NCBI GenBank assembly: GCA_029207755.1
Contig: JARCOQ010000003.1
Location: forward strand, 99,625,982-99,689,981
DNA from: Chamaea fasciata
Lineage: Eukaryota > Chordata > Aves > Passeriformes > Sylviidae
Reading direction: 5' to 3'
Length of the DNA: 64,000 bases
The notes under the pieces are model-generated. The model worked only from the letters and a program-made list of their open reading frames with translations. It was not told the origin of the DNA and did not search any database. Shown here one piece after another: positions 1 through 12,165 of the stretch. A program made the position numbers and the translations under genes. Numbering within the stretch: the stretch's first letter is position 1; every line of letters starts with the position of its first letter.

Positions 1-2852
1 GTGGTAAGTCAGGGTACTTTGCTGTTCTCTGCAAACATGATGACAACCAGAACAGAAATTCTTCTTGGTCAGCAGTGCCCATTTCTATAGATCTTCCTTT
101 TGTCTGTCTGTCCACATAAGTCCTAGGTTTTTGATATCTATTTGTTCTTCCTTCTATCTACAGATCACTTTCTGTCTCTGTTATGATAATTTCTTTCTCT
201 GTTATGCTGGTGTTAGCTATGGGGGGTTTTTTTCAACTCTTTTTCCTCTTTTACAGCCCGGTGATTTATCTTTCTTGCCTTTTTTATTTGTATGTTCCTA
301 CTAAAGAGATGGACCTGGACAAGGAGGATATATGCAACATATGGAAAAATCTATCTTTTGTGAAAGATCTCTTTAGGATGAAAGACAACTATTGAGTTAG
401 ATTTAGAAACAGACCAAGGAAGCAAGGTCATGAAAATGAAAATCACATCTTCAGATTCTTGTCCCACTTCTGTCCTTGACTGCAGTGTCCACGTATCCAA
501 AAGGTCTTCCCTTCCACTGACTTTATCAAGCAGTAGCTAAACAGTTTTCTTGTTTAAGCATACTATGCAGATAGCAAGTTCTGTCTCTAGACAAATTCAT
601 TGCTTTCTGTCTTTCTAGGGTCCCTTCTGAGACTGCCTCAGTGGTTGCCATCAATTTTTACCAAATGACATGGTTGTCCCCCTTATTTTTGTATTACTCA
701 TCCTGATGGTTATGTTAACATATTCAATACAAGAAAAAAGGTATGTAAAGCTCCACTATACTATGCCAAAAGCATTTGTCGGACATAAATGTGTCTTCTC
801 TGTAATGGTGGAAAGATTCTGGTTTAGGGTGATTACTAGCAGGAAAGAGACACTACCAGAATACAGCAGATTTTCAAACAGGAAACAGAGCAGTGACATC
901 AGTGGAAATTCCAGAATGCTATGGCAAATTGTTGCTTTTAATTAGGCTGTCAGCATCAGGCCTAAGGGGCTACAAAATCATTACAGACCCACTTACAACA
1001 AAAGTTAGCAGGCATCAGCCCTGCTGACCTTCTGCTGACTTCAATGCACAGACATACACCAGTTTATTGAGGCAGATACCATCTCACTAAGGCAAGGATC
1101 ACACCCCGAGACACTGAGGGAAGATTGCAAAGGAACTTCCTTTGGGATAAAAGTATTTTTGATGGGGGATGATGGGCACTTGACAGGCATGAGTGGGAGG
1201 CTGTTCTAGGAAAAAAGGAGAGATGAAGCATGGTGCCAAGTCAGCAGTGAGACACAAAGCCAAGGGAGCGGTTAAAGCAAACACGAGGAACAGGTGAGTG
1301 TGAGGAAACAGGATCAGGCAAGATTGTGTGCTAGTGCTGATACCTTTGACAAAGACTGATAGTTCAGTCAGGATTTAGTACTTGACTGACTCCTTACATT
1401 CAAACTTGAAAAGAAATGGAGCAAAAATTCAGTACTGAAACACCTGATTTCATACTTTTCCAAACAGATTGTGGTTATATTGATGAAATGAAGAGCAGCA
1501 AGGACACATGAAGAATTCTTACCAAAACTGCATGTGGTCTTTCTATTTCCTCTTACCTCTTGCCCTTGGGAACTGTGGACCAGATTTGCACAAGTACTTT
1601 AGTGCCAAAAGGTGCAATGGATAATTAACCATAGTTTCAAAACCAGTTGCTCAGCCTAAGTAGAATGTTACAAAAGGTCAGTATTCAACAATCTATTTTT
1701 GAGCTATCTAAATAACTAGGAAATGACATCAGAACTTCATCTTAGACACTCACGATTGAAAAAAGAAATACTGACAAAAATTCTTAAGATTTATTTCACT
1801 AACAAATGAAGAGTTTTTTTGGGCTGTGAAATAATATCCCAACAATATCTGATAAGAGCCTTATGTGAGGTCATACTCCCAAACAGTAAAACTAAATTAA
1901 ATATTCCTTCCCAGTTGCCTCTGGATAAAAGGGCTCAGACAGGGCATTTTCCTTCTGGAAAGATGCTATTTTGTTTTGAATGTCACAATCTACCTTAATC
2001 CAGATAAACACTCTCTCCAGTATGATTTTTTGGATATTAATTTCTAAGACAGTAGCAGAGATCCCATTGTTTTTAATGGGGACAAGATTAGGCCATTGTG
2101 AGCACTTCCACTGGAATGAACATGGCTGCAGGGGACAAGGGAAAACAAGGAAACGCCAGGGAATGGTTGGGTAATTAATGCAAACTTTGACTTTGCTCTC
2201 TGGGATCAATTCAGGAGAGAATGAGGGTTGGCATACATCCCCTAAGTTTCAGCAAAATTAATGATAGATATCAGAACAATCATGCTTCTCAGTGAATAAT
2301 TAGTAGAAATGGTCTTGACACTACCACTGTACTCAGTGATTACGTGGCAAAGAAAAGTGAGCTCCCTGTTTGATGTCACAGTCAAGGAATGTCACCGGTA
2401 CTGCACAGCCCAAATGACACACGGCTTCACCTGAACAGCCATAGCAGGCGGGTGACATTTGAGCTTTTCCAAAGAGGTCTGGGGGGATTTTCCCAGCTGA
2501 CCTGCAAAAGACAAGCAGGAAATCTGCAGTAGGGCAAAACCAAACATCCTCTCCCCTCTGTGTGTCTGCCCCATGCATCCATCCTTTCATGTGCCTGTAG
2601 GAACCTACTGCTGTGGTTCCCAGAATGGCAAAGCCTGTGGAGATGCTGTGCACCTCAAAGTAGTTTTAATACATGTACCTTTATTCTGTAATCACAAGGC
2701 ATGAAGCAACACAATGCCCACAAAAAGTGCTTTATTTGCATCCCTATATGGATACAGCCTATGGCAGATATTCAATTCCTGTAATCTGCCAGAAACATCA
2801 AACCTTGAAGGCAAGCTCAGATAGGAAATGGGTCATTGACTCACCCTTCTGG
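1..2852. other. Intergenic, no gene recognised
   Basis: No coding exon, RNA gene or clear repeat was found. Open frames here are short and show no family features. A short phrase at about 2062-2099 (CCCATTGTTTTTAATGGGGA) resembles an old amniote repeat. Confidence 0.6.
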
Positions 2853-3020
2853 CTTGATAATAATAATACTTAGCACTTATTTAATTCTTTACACAAATTA
2901 AACAATAAATCAGTCTTCACTAGGTGACTGTAAAACCAACAGACATCCCAGTTTCAGAGATGGAGGAACTGAAGAAGAGAAGTTCAGTGTTTTCTACAGC
3001 TAGCATTCCTGTTTCCCTGG
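2853..3020 (-). repeat. MIR-like (CORE-SINE type) relic
   Basis: The plus strand has TAATAATAATACTTAGCACT followed by TTATTTAATTCTTTACACAA. About 70 bases later comes 'CCCAGTTTCAGAGATGGAGG', then AACTGAAGAAGAGAAGTTCA. Order and spacing fit the reverse complement of a MIR-type SINE: an AATAATA lead, a TTTAC block, then the 'TTTACAGATGAGGAAACTGAGG' block. The sense strand is therefore minus. MIR-family SINEs are very old and rare in birds, so a surviving copy may be preserved by function (inference). Confidence 0.6.
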
Positions 3021-6000
3021 TCCCATGTGAATGTGGGGGCTTAGAGAAGTCTCAGAAGCATTAATTATTTAGCGCTAGTGCTCACACTGGGAGAAAGGCC
3101 ATTTCACAGCCATGGTTAGTCCTGACTTTGCATTTATGATCTGTATAAGTAATCTATATATAAATAATCTACATTTCATTTAGAGTGGCATTGAAAATTT
3201 ACTGTCTGTTTTTCATAGCAGGGAAGTAGAGGAAGAACAGTTAAATCAATTATGCCATACTCCAGAGAGACTCAGCATCTAAACCAGAAGAGCCGAGCGC
3301 CTCTTCCTTTCTTTCAGCGACTGAATTCTGAAAGAAATCCCCACCCAGTCCAGCCTCTTCTATGAAAAATATGATCTTTTGAAGCAGTTTTTATTGAGTT
3401 CATTTCCTAGCAGTTTATAAAAGGTGTGACCTCTGTTAGGGGTTGATGTACCACACACATCTCCTCCAGACAAGAGAGACCAGAGAGTGTGTGCATGTGT
3501 AGTTTGTGCCTATGCTGAGCTCTAATGGAGGGTGTCTCCAGCCAGCCAGCAGCATACTGTTACAAAGCACCAGAAGAGCCCTTGCTCTGGCTCTGCCATG
3601 CCCTGGGGCTCAGCTGTCCCAGCCCACTGTGACTAGGGCTCATCTGAGGCTCTTTTGGGCAGAGCAGCCAGCTCAAGACTCTCTGTTCTGGCTTTGGGGG
3701 TGATGCTGCCTATTTCCCATGCGTCCTCTGGGATAATCTCACCCAGCCAAGGCTCTGCTTGCAGCAATTGTTTTGTACCACCCAAAAAGGCAGCTTCCTC
3801 CCCACACAGAAGTGAAATACCATGGATCCCAGCTCTCCTGGAGTGTCTTTTGTCTTGGCTCTCTGCACAGTGATCTTACTCTTGGTTTCTGGCAGGCCAT
3901 GCACCGCTGTTCCCAGCTTTAGTTATGCAAAACATCAGTAGATGGGAAACTGCAAGGTCCTTCACTGGGAGAAACAGTTTGGGTTTTTTACCATGAAGGT
4001 TAATCACTCATTACTACTCAGGGCAAGTGCTCACAAATGAGAGATAAGTGTTCAGAGAGCAGCTTCCTACAGTTGTCCCTCTGAGATGAAGCTACCCCTG
4101 ACTTGAATTCCCAGTCCTACATAGGACTCCTCAATATACATCTCTCTGAAATGTATCCCCTATTTCCACACAAGTGAATTTCTATATTCCCATCAGTTCT
4201 TCAGCTCTTTCACCATGTGATAAAGGCTATTACAAACAGTTCAGCTAATATGTGACATACTTGTGTTTCCTTCCAAAATGACAACTTCCATTTCTTAACT
4301 CTTAAGCCCTCCCATGTTTATTCTCCATTTGTCTACCTTCTGATCACTTCTCTTTGTCTTGCCACTCCTGTTTCCTTTGAGCTTGATAGGTTTTCCACGA
4401 GTTTGTTGGACTGAGGACAATTGTACTGGATGGTTTCATAACAAAGCCTGCATTAGACAGCAATGTGCTTGAACAGCATATACCACAGCAAAAATAGATG
4501 TGAAATGCAGGACCCCCTGGCTAAGTGCATGACTTCTTCAACTGAAGGACAAGAGTTTCTAACAACACCTTCTTACAGAGACCCCATCTTCTAACATGAC
4601 CCCTGTCATTCAACAGATCTATGCTTTTGACAACGGGAACACTTCCATTTGCTCTTCTTTTAGGATTAGGATAAACCACCTGAGGCCTTTCCTTTTCTCA
4701 TATGACTTTCACACATGTTTTTTATAAGTCTTTCAAAACAACTTAAGAAATGTCCATGTCAGTGCAGTCAATAAAGTGTCACCTAGCCTTGAGAACCTCC
4801 CCTTAAATTCAGAGTGGATCTGCTGACTTACCAGCATGAATTGCATTGCCTTGCAGCATTTGTGGTCCCACCTTTCAGAAGACAGTCCACATTCTCATCT
4901 GGATGTTGTGGTGACTTCTCAATAAAATTCAGTTATTTCATTAGAGGATAATGTGGGGAGTCCCAGAAGGAGACATTGTCCATCCCACTCCTGTCACATT
5001 AGTTTTAGGGTGATTAAGTTCCTCTGCCCCATTCCAGTGTCAGAGCAGCATGTGGGCTGGTGGATACCTAGTGCTGGGACTGTGGGAACTCCCCATGGAG
5101 GTCTGTCAGGGCAGGACTTGGTAGCCAGGACCCATCTCACCCCCAGCTGGAAGCAAGTAACTGAGTCAGCCCAAGCCCCACACACCAGGCAACTCCATGG
5201 GGACAAGGACAATGTGCTGGTGGCCAGCCAGATTATAAGCCATGGCCTCAGGTCAACTGCAAATTCTCAGGTGTCCTCTTCTTGCTCTGTTTAGCACCCT
5301 ATTGCTCATGAGCTCTATTTTCATGTAGCACTCAGCATCTCTCAGATTTGTGCTCTGTCAGATGAGAACCCCTGAGAGCATTACTGAGCTGATAGAATGA
5401 AAACCACAGTGAAGTGCTGCAGACATAGTTACTGCCAGAAAAGTGAGTGGGTTTTGCCTGCTTCCCTCCTGGCACCCATTGCTTGACTACATGCAAACAA
5501 GTATGGGTTAACTTCTCTCTGATTCTAGACGTGTGCTTTAGATTTCCTATTTTTCCATCTGGTTTCCTTTTTTCCTTCAACAAACGAAGAGCCAAGGAGT
5601 GTGCAGAATTTACAACAGCTGGGGCCAAGTGGGTTAAGAAGGCTAAGAAGTAGAGCTGAACCTACTCAGTTCCACTCATCTGTTCCTACAAACTTTAACT
5701 TTGCCTTGTTGTATTTTTTCCCACCAGCTGGAATGATTGTCATCCAGCCACTGCACTGTAGTCCCTCAGATGGGGTTTGTTTAGAGAGCCAGACCCAATG
5801 AGCACATGGAGGTGAGATTCATCTTCTAATCTTTGATGCCATACTGAGCAGAAAAGGGTGCCAGGTTTGCACAGCTGTTTTTTCGGACTTGGGCTTTTAC
5901 AGAACTTACAACAAAGAAGTTGCCAAGACTTGTTCATTGGTCAGCTTAACCTATGCATTTCTGCACGTGCTCTGAGGTGATCCCTTTTTGTTGACATTCA

Positions 6001-7764
6001 CATGCTCTTGTCATTCTTGTGTTACCTTGCTGTGATTCTCCACTTTGAGGACCACAGTGCCATGGCTGGTTTCCTCCCAGACCTAGTTCATTCTGGCTCC
6101 ATTGCTTTTTATGGATGATATATTGGTCCAAGAGTGCTGTCACAATGAACCCATGGCACAGGTTGGTCACCTGTAGGAAGGAACTGCACTTTCTCCCATT
6201 CATTGTTTCACTGCGTCATTTGTAGGTGAAATAGGTGAAACCTAGGAAGATTTTTCCTTCCCCTAGAACAGATGCCATCCTACTTTCGCACCCAAAGTGA
6301 AGAACTGCCTGCCACTGTGAGAGCTCAAGGGGAAGAAATTCTTGAATTGTGGCTTTAGGCTCCTGGAGAAGCTCCTAGACAGCCATGGGAAGGGTGAGAC
6401 ACACACCCTTAGAGCAGCCCCACTGCTCTTTGGAGAGCTCAGCACGCTCCCTTATCTGCCTACAACCAGGACAGCATCCCACCCAACAGCAGCTCCATGA
6501 TACTGCTGTCCCAACAGAATTAGAGCCCAAGGCTGTAGGGGAGGCTTGGTGCAGATATTCAGTCTTTTTTCAGCAGAAGACCACCCAAGATAACCACAAT
6601 CTCTTCATGCCCATGGTTGTCAGAGTAGTAACAACCAATGCTGCATGTGGGGTGTCAAAAGGGAGGGAGAGAGAGATGGTTGGATATCACAACACAAGTG
6701 ACACATGGATTCAACATATTGCATCACACAAGTTTAAAATAAGGTTCTTTCTTCTACCTGTTCTATTACAAGCCATAAACCTCCTTTGTTTTGCTGAGGA
6801 GAGAATCTCCGTTGCCATTTCAATATGCTGCAGTGAACTATATTAATGTGCAATTAATTGTAGAGATTAATCATCAGGCAGTGTTATCAGATGAGCACCA
6901 TGACATACACGAGCATAGGCTAACCCTGGTTCATGCTTTGGCAGGCAATGGAAATGATTCTTGTGTGGCTGAGCCAAGCTCTCATGCTGGGTGGCCCACA
7001 TCTCAAGGGTGACCTTGATTCTTTCATATGCTGCATCCACTTGGTTTCAAACACATGAAGTATCTCAACAGTCCCGAAACCTATGTCATCTCATCCAGCA
7101 TTTCTTTCCAAACAAAACTCCATTATGAAAAAAGTGCTGCTCCACCTGACATCACTGAGCACCCAGCTCTGTTGCTGCACCTCTCGTACACACATTTTTG
7201 GTGTACAAGGCTATGATTTGACTACAGACACAGCTCAACACTCCATGATTTGCCAAGTTGAATGACTTAATACAGCTGGATCAGCCTGAACACTGAACAG
7301 GGGACACCAACACCCAGGCCACCCAATGCATCTGGCAAACTCAGCTTTTCTGTCTGCACTGTCTTTCGTTCACAGAAATGTTTCTCCTCTTTTCTGAATC
7401 TGGCTTATACATGGGCAAGTCAGCAGCCATTTTGGGTCAAGAATGGTAAGAGGATTTAGACACTGGTGTCCTATGGAGTTGTCTTAACCTTAACCTTGTT
7501 TCATTGAGTTCGTACCGTTAGTGGGACCAAAATTGTCCAAATGCCATAATAACTCTCTTTTGTCTTCTTGGGAAGAACACACCTGCATTCCTAAGAATGC
7601 CCATGTGTGCCAGATCAAGGATCCATCTATCTCAGGATCTTTTCCCTTCCTGGAAAAAAAGAGATGCCAGGGAAGAGTATAAAAGGACAGGCTTATAAAA
7701 CTGCTGCTCCAGGATGTTCTTCCACCCTTCATGGATATCCTGGAGCAGAGGTTGTGGTTTCGTA
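3021..7764. other. Intergenic, no gene recognised
   Basis: No exon or repeat was recognised. The longest frame (6385-6846, plus) has no family features and low-complexity-free but random-looking composition. The AT-rich segment at 6815-6910 is listed separately. Confidence 0.6.
6815..6910. promoter_or_regulatory. Candidate conserved non-coding element
   Basis: The segment has TATTAATGTGCAATTAATTG, then TAGAGATTAATCATCAGGCA, with several TAAT/ATTA homeodomain-type cores within 50 bases and a GATTAATC palindrome. Such composition is common in vertebrate enhancers. Conservation cannot be seen from one sequence, so this is a guess. Confidence 0.25.
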
Positions 7765-8150
7765 TTTAATAACTATCAATGGATAATTCTTCCATGAATT
7801 TGAGCTTGTGTAAACATTGAGCACCTACCACCTCTGGCACCACTGGGTCCCACGCCTTCACCTCCTCCCTGGGAGCACAACTCTCTCCTTTCCTTTGCAC
7901 TGACCTTGCCATCTGGGAGTTTCATTTGGCATCCCCTGATTCTGTTACTGGAAGATACAGTGATCCCCTAGGTGCTTTCTTCCTAGCAGTCATGACTTTG
8001 TGAATTTGTATCTCATCCCCCTTCAGCCATCTCTCTTCCCAGTCTATTCCACCCCCTGGACAGGAGCCATTCCTTACCTTTGATCAGCCCTGTGGTCTTT
8101 TCTATACTTTTCCAGCACTGCTATCCACACAGGAACATTAGAAAAACCTT
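7765..8150 (-). mobile_element. Ancient CR1 LINE 3' region (turtle/crocodile-like subfamily)
   Basis: AATGGATAATTCTTCCATGA opens the piece on the plus strand. It passes through CATCTGGGAGTTTCATTTGG, then TTGTATCTCATCCCCCTTCA, and ends in a stretch with 'TTTTCTATACTTTTCCAGCA'. These phrases occur in this order in old sauropsid CR1 3' regions, read in reverse complement. The element's sense strand is therefore minus. It is about 385 bp long with many substitutions and indels, and no coding frame remains. Confidence 0.7.
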
Positions 8151-11100
8151 ACAAATTAGAAGGCATGCCCAGCTATGGACAACTACCCAGAGCTAGAGGA
8201 GCAAACAGAATGGTTACCCTCCTCATGCTGAGGGACAATCCCATACTTGACTCCTGGCCCCCTCCCCTGCTTGCCCAGACTCATATTTCACTCTTTGGCA
8301 AAGCACAGCCATGGCATCTTTCTCTTTGTGTCCTCACCCATGAGATACACATCACTGGCTTGGTCTGTGTCCTGCTGCACAGCCATGTCAGGCGTGTGGC
8401 CACTGCAGGAAGACCAGAACCTGATGCTCAGAACCACAAATGCAAGGGGAAGCCTCACCTCATTCTCCAAACAGCTTCACGAGGAGGAGCACCTTCACCA
8501 TGTTGAACTCATTCTGTCTGGACTAGCACCAACAAGGACAGCTTCTCTGGGGATGCTGCAGCACCTCTGGCTGGTGAACAGGCTCCCAAATGCCACCAGG
8601 GACCTGGTGCTCCCACCTGCCCAAGCCCTGGACCAACTCTAAGAGGTCCCAGGCAGTTTCTCCTGTGGCAATGGGCTGAGATTTATGAAAAATCATCCAT
8701 CACATAATAATTTGAATGCAGTATTTTGGACAATGCAGTGATAACATTTTCAGAGATAAGAACTGAGGCCAGTCAACCTAAATTTCCTGATAAAAAACAA
8801 AAGAACACTGCAGTGTCAAGAGGCTGAACAATAGACTGGCTAGCAAAATTCAGTGTCAACTCATGGAAAGTTGCACATGTAGGAACATCAGCTCTAAATA
8901 TATGCAAGCAGCAAGAGGCTTTTCTTTACCATGGAGAAAACATAACTTAGAGTCATGGCTCTCTGAAATATGACCTTGGTGTGTGATATGCATACAATTA
9001 TTGTCACCAGTGGTGAATAGATTGTGCAGGTCCATGAAACTTTTCCAGGAAGATAACAAGCATGAATACAAGTATGGAACAGCTTTGTCATGTGAAAATT
9101 TCTAAAAGGATGATCCTGTGAAGGAGATGGATTAAGGAAAAATATTGAGCAAGCATTATCATGAAGTGAGAACTAAGGGCCATTTGGAGAAATAATTGTG
9201 CAACAGGTCTGAACCAAACAAAACCATGTTATTAGCCATTGACTAATTGCATTGTGGAATTCATTACTACATGCTTCTGTAGAGCCCAGAGTGGGGTTCA
9301 ATGCAGGGTTTTTAACTTTGCAGTTCCTAAGTGACTGAGAGATAAGTTCATGGGGAAAGACACACCCATCCCAATGGGTCAATTGTCTCAAGCTCTACAA
9401 GAGTGAGATTTGGAAAGCACTGGGTGCTTGTGACAAGATGTTCCATGTATGCTGTCCATGTAATCTATTCACCTGAGCATTCACTTGTGATTAGGCAGCT
9501 CTCAGCTAAGTTGGCCAAAGGTAGTACTTACATTCCTATGAGACACTCTATGATCAACAAAGCAGCATTTTAACAAATGCTTTACTAACTCCAGTAAAAA
9601 GCACTGCAAAGGCATTTTTCCCTAGAGCTTTGCTCCTTCTTGTCTTGCACCAAAGATCTTCAGGCAAACTGCTCCATTCTCATCTCAGCCTCGCCAGCAC
9701 AACTTTGGCTGCATAATGAAAAACACAAGCAAAAAAATGCAGGCAACTTTCCTCCAAAGCCAGCATGAGCCGCATGTGCCAGTGCTGGTTTCTGTGTTGC
9801 CTTTTCATGAATGCACACAAACAAGTGAATGATTGCATATACACAGACAGGTCTGTGGCCAGGAAAGCTGCACTCATAACCAGACAGCCGAGAGGAAGGC
9901 AGGGTAGGGTGGAGGAGAAGTCTGAACACTGCAGGGAGACAGCAGGAGCATTGAGCTCCTGTCTCAAGAACTGCTGTGGGGAGCAACCACAGAGGTTTTA
10001 ACACTGTCTGTCTCTGTTTTGGAGAACAGGGAAGATGTGAGTGAGGACCCACGTGCCAAAACACTGCAATAGTCTGTTTGCTCCAGCATAACCCCAGCCT
10101 GATGGTGCTGCCCTTCCGCACCACCCTCTTGAACCAGCTTGTCCCACACCTTCACTTTGGGAAAGTCACAGCTTGGAAAACTGAAAGCCACCAAGTGGCA
10201 GAAAGGACACTGTGAGAAGATTTTGGCATTTGTAACTTCAGCCATTTTGAAGCACTGAGGTAATGTACTGGTATTCTTCTGGCTGGATTTTGAGTGGATT
10301 CATGGATTTATCCTGGTTTCCAGGTGATACAGTCACTGGGCAATCAGAAAACACCATGAATTGCACAGAAGGGAAGCAACTTTGTTGACACCTCAAATGA
10401 GCGTGCTGCAGGCAGAGGGCTTATACTGGATTTCTTTGTCTCTTATGCCCACACTAAAAACTGGACAGAATCATGAACATGATCCCTGGCAGGATTTTGA
10501 CCAAGGCCAGCTAGTGCTTGCCCAAGAGTTTCTTAGGCACAGACTGGGAGTTTGCATGGGAGAGAGATCTTTCCTCACAGGTAGTTAGGATGTGGCCACT
10601 TCAGTTTGGAAGCTAAGAGATCTTATCAGGGAGGCTGTGGTATGGTCTTGCCAGCCAGATCCAGGGGTAGAGGTCAGACCTTGCCCAAATAAATTGCTCT
10701 TTGAGTAGATTTAGCCCAGACTCCTTTGGCACTTGAGCTAATCCATCATGCGTCACTCCATTTTTGCCTTTCCTCCATCATGCAAGGGCCAACACTGCCA
10801 GTCATGCCTGTTGAGAGGTATTTGCTTATTGCTGCACTCTACCAATTGATGTGTGTCATGGAAAGCCTTGACCTTCCTTATTTAGCTTTTCTAAATGCAT
10901 CATTTACACTTGTGTGCACTGTTTTTTCCTGCTCAATGTTAAAGTTCCTTGTTTCCACATTGAGCCTATTTGTGCTAAGATTTCCTGCCTTTTTGCTGAG
11001 TAGTTTTGACCTCTATTCAATAAATCAATAATCTTCCCAGAACTCCACCACAGCGTCCCCTGACTGCCCCTGCCTTTTGTTCCAGCACTTACTTTTCCAC

Positions 11101-12084
11101 AGCACTTCAGCAACAGCTTACCTGGAATTTTTCTGAATTACATGATTACAGCATTGGTCTCAAATACAGATTAAACAGAGTATCCCTTCATGGGGTGCTT
11201 CTGCTCAGTCCCTAACCCAGACATTTAACTTGACAAAACCCACTTGTGTTGCAGTCAGATAATCTCTTTCTTCCCCCAGGCAGGCTTGCAAAGTCAGTTC
11301 TGGGACCTGGCAGACAGTGTGCTCCTCTGTCCAGCTCCAAGAGTGACATGCCAGTTATCAGATCTTCTGTTACATCCTGTGCGGAGAGCAGAGCCTTGCA
11401 GGAGCAGCCACCTCCTGGAAGATGTTTCCAGGGATGGATATCGGCTCCTTCAGACTTCTCTAGCCTTCTTCAAAAAACTCCTGTATTTCCAGCAGCTCAC
11501 AAAGCAAGCTAGCAAAGAAAGCATAGACAGGTTCGTGGACCTCAGCTCACAGAAACAAATACATTTCCATAGTTCGGTCTTTTTTGACTGTACACTCAAA
11601 GCCAAGAACAGACTTCTCAATTGAAAAGGAAAGCATAAAATTGCAAACATTTCTCAGGATATTTATTTTCCTCCAGAAAAAAAAATCTTTCTCTCTACAG
11701 GAGTCAAAAATTCTGTATTTTTTCGGAATTTACCCATGGTATTCAACTAGTGAATGCTTTTTCCTTGAGTAGGCTGCTTTCCACTTCAGTTTAAGAGGGG
11801 AAATAGACCCTCACCCAAAGATTAGATCTAAATTCAGATCTTCAGAATGGTGCAGTTTCCATCTTTGTTTGTATTTGGGCTTGTCTGGCTTCCTAGGGTG
11901 AAACTCCTGTTCCAGATTTGCACAGCAAACACCAGCTTTGCTATTGTGTTTTCTGCTCTCCCTTTGGCAAACCACTTGCTGGAAATCAGCACATCTAGGG
12001 AGATCAGTCCAAACTGCCATGGGAAACTGGCTATTTTTCTAAAAGACATGATACAGATCAACCACAGGTTATTGCCTAGATTAC
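8151..12084. other. Intergenic, no gene recognised
   Basis: Nothing was recognised. The overlapping frames at 8165-8642 (plus) and 9660-10245 (minus) show no domain, signal peptide or family match. Confidence 0.6.
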
Positions 12085-12165
12085 TAGTTCGTGGTACTCA
12101 TGAGATCAGACTAGGTCATCATGAAGGTGCCTTCTGGCTTTCAAATCTATCACCCTAAATAATGC
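12085..12165 (+). mobile_element. Ancient CR1 3' end, short
   Basis: The segment GAGATCAGACTAGGTCATCA, then TGAAGGTGCCTTCTGGCTTT, then CAAATCTATCACCC resembles the sense-strand 3' terminus of old CR1 subfamilies ('GATCATGATGGTCCCTTCTG' type). Only about 80 bp is recognisable, and the upstream sequence shows nothing of the element. Confidence 0.6.

Noticed and set aside
9660..10124. 154-codon minus-strand ORF overlapping others
   Set aside because: Cysteine- and serine-rich random-looking composition with several overlapping frames and no family match.
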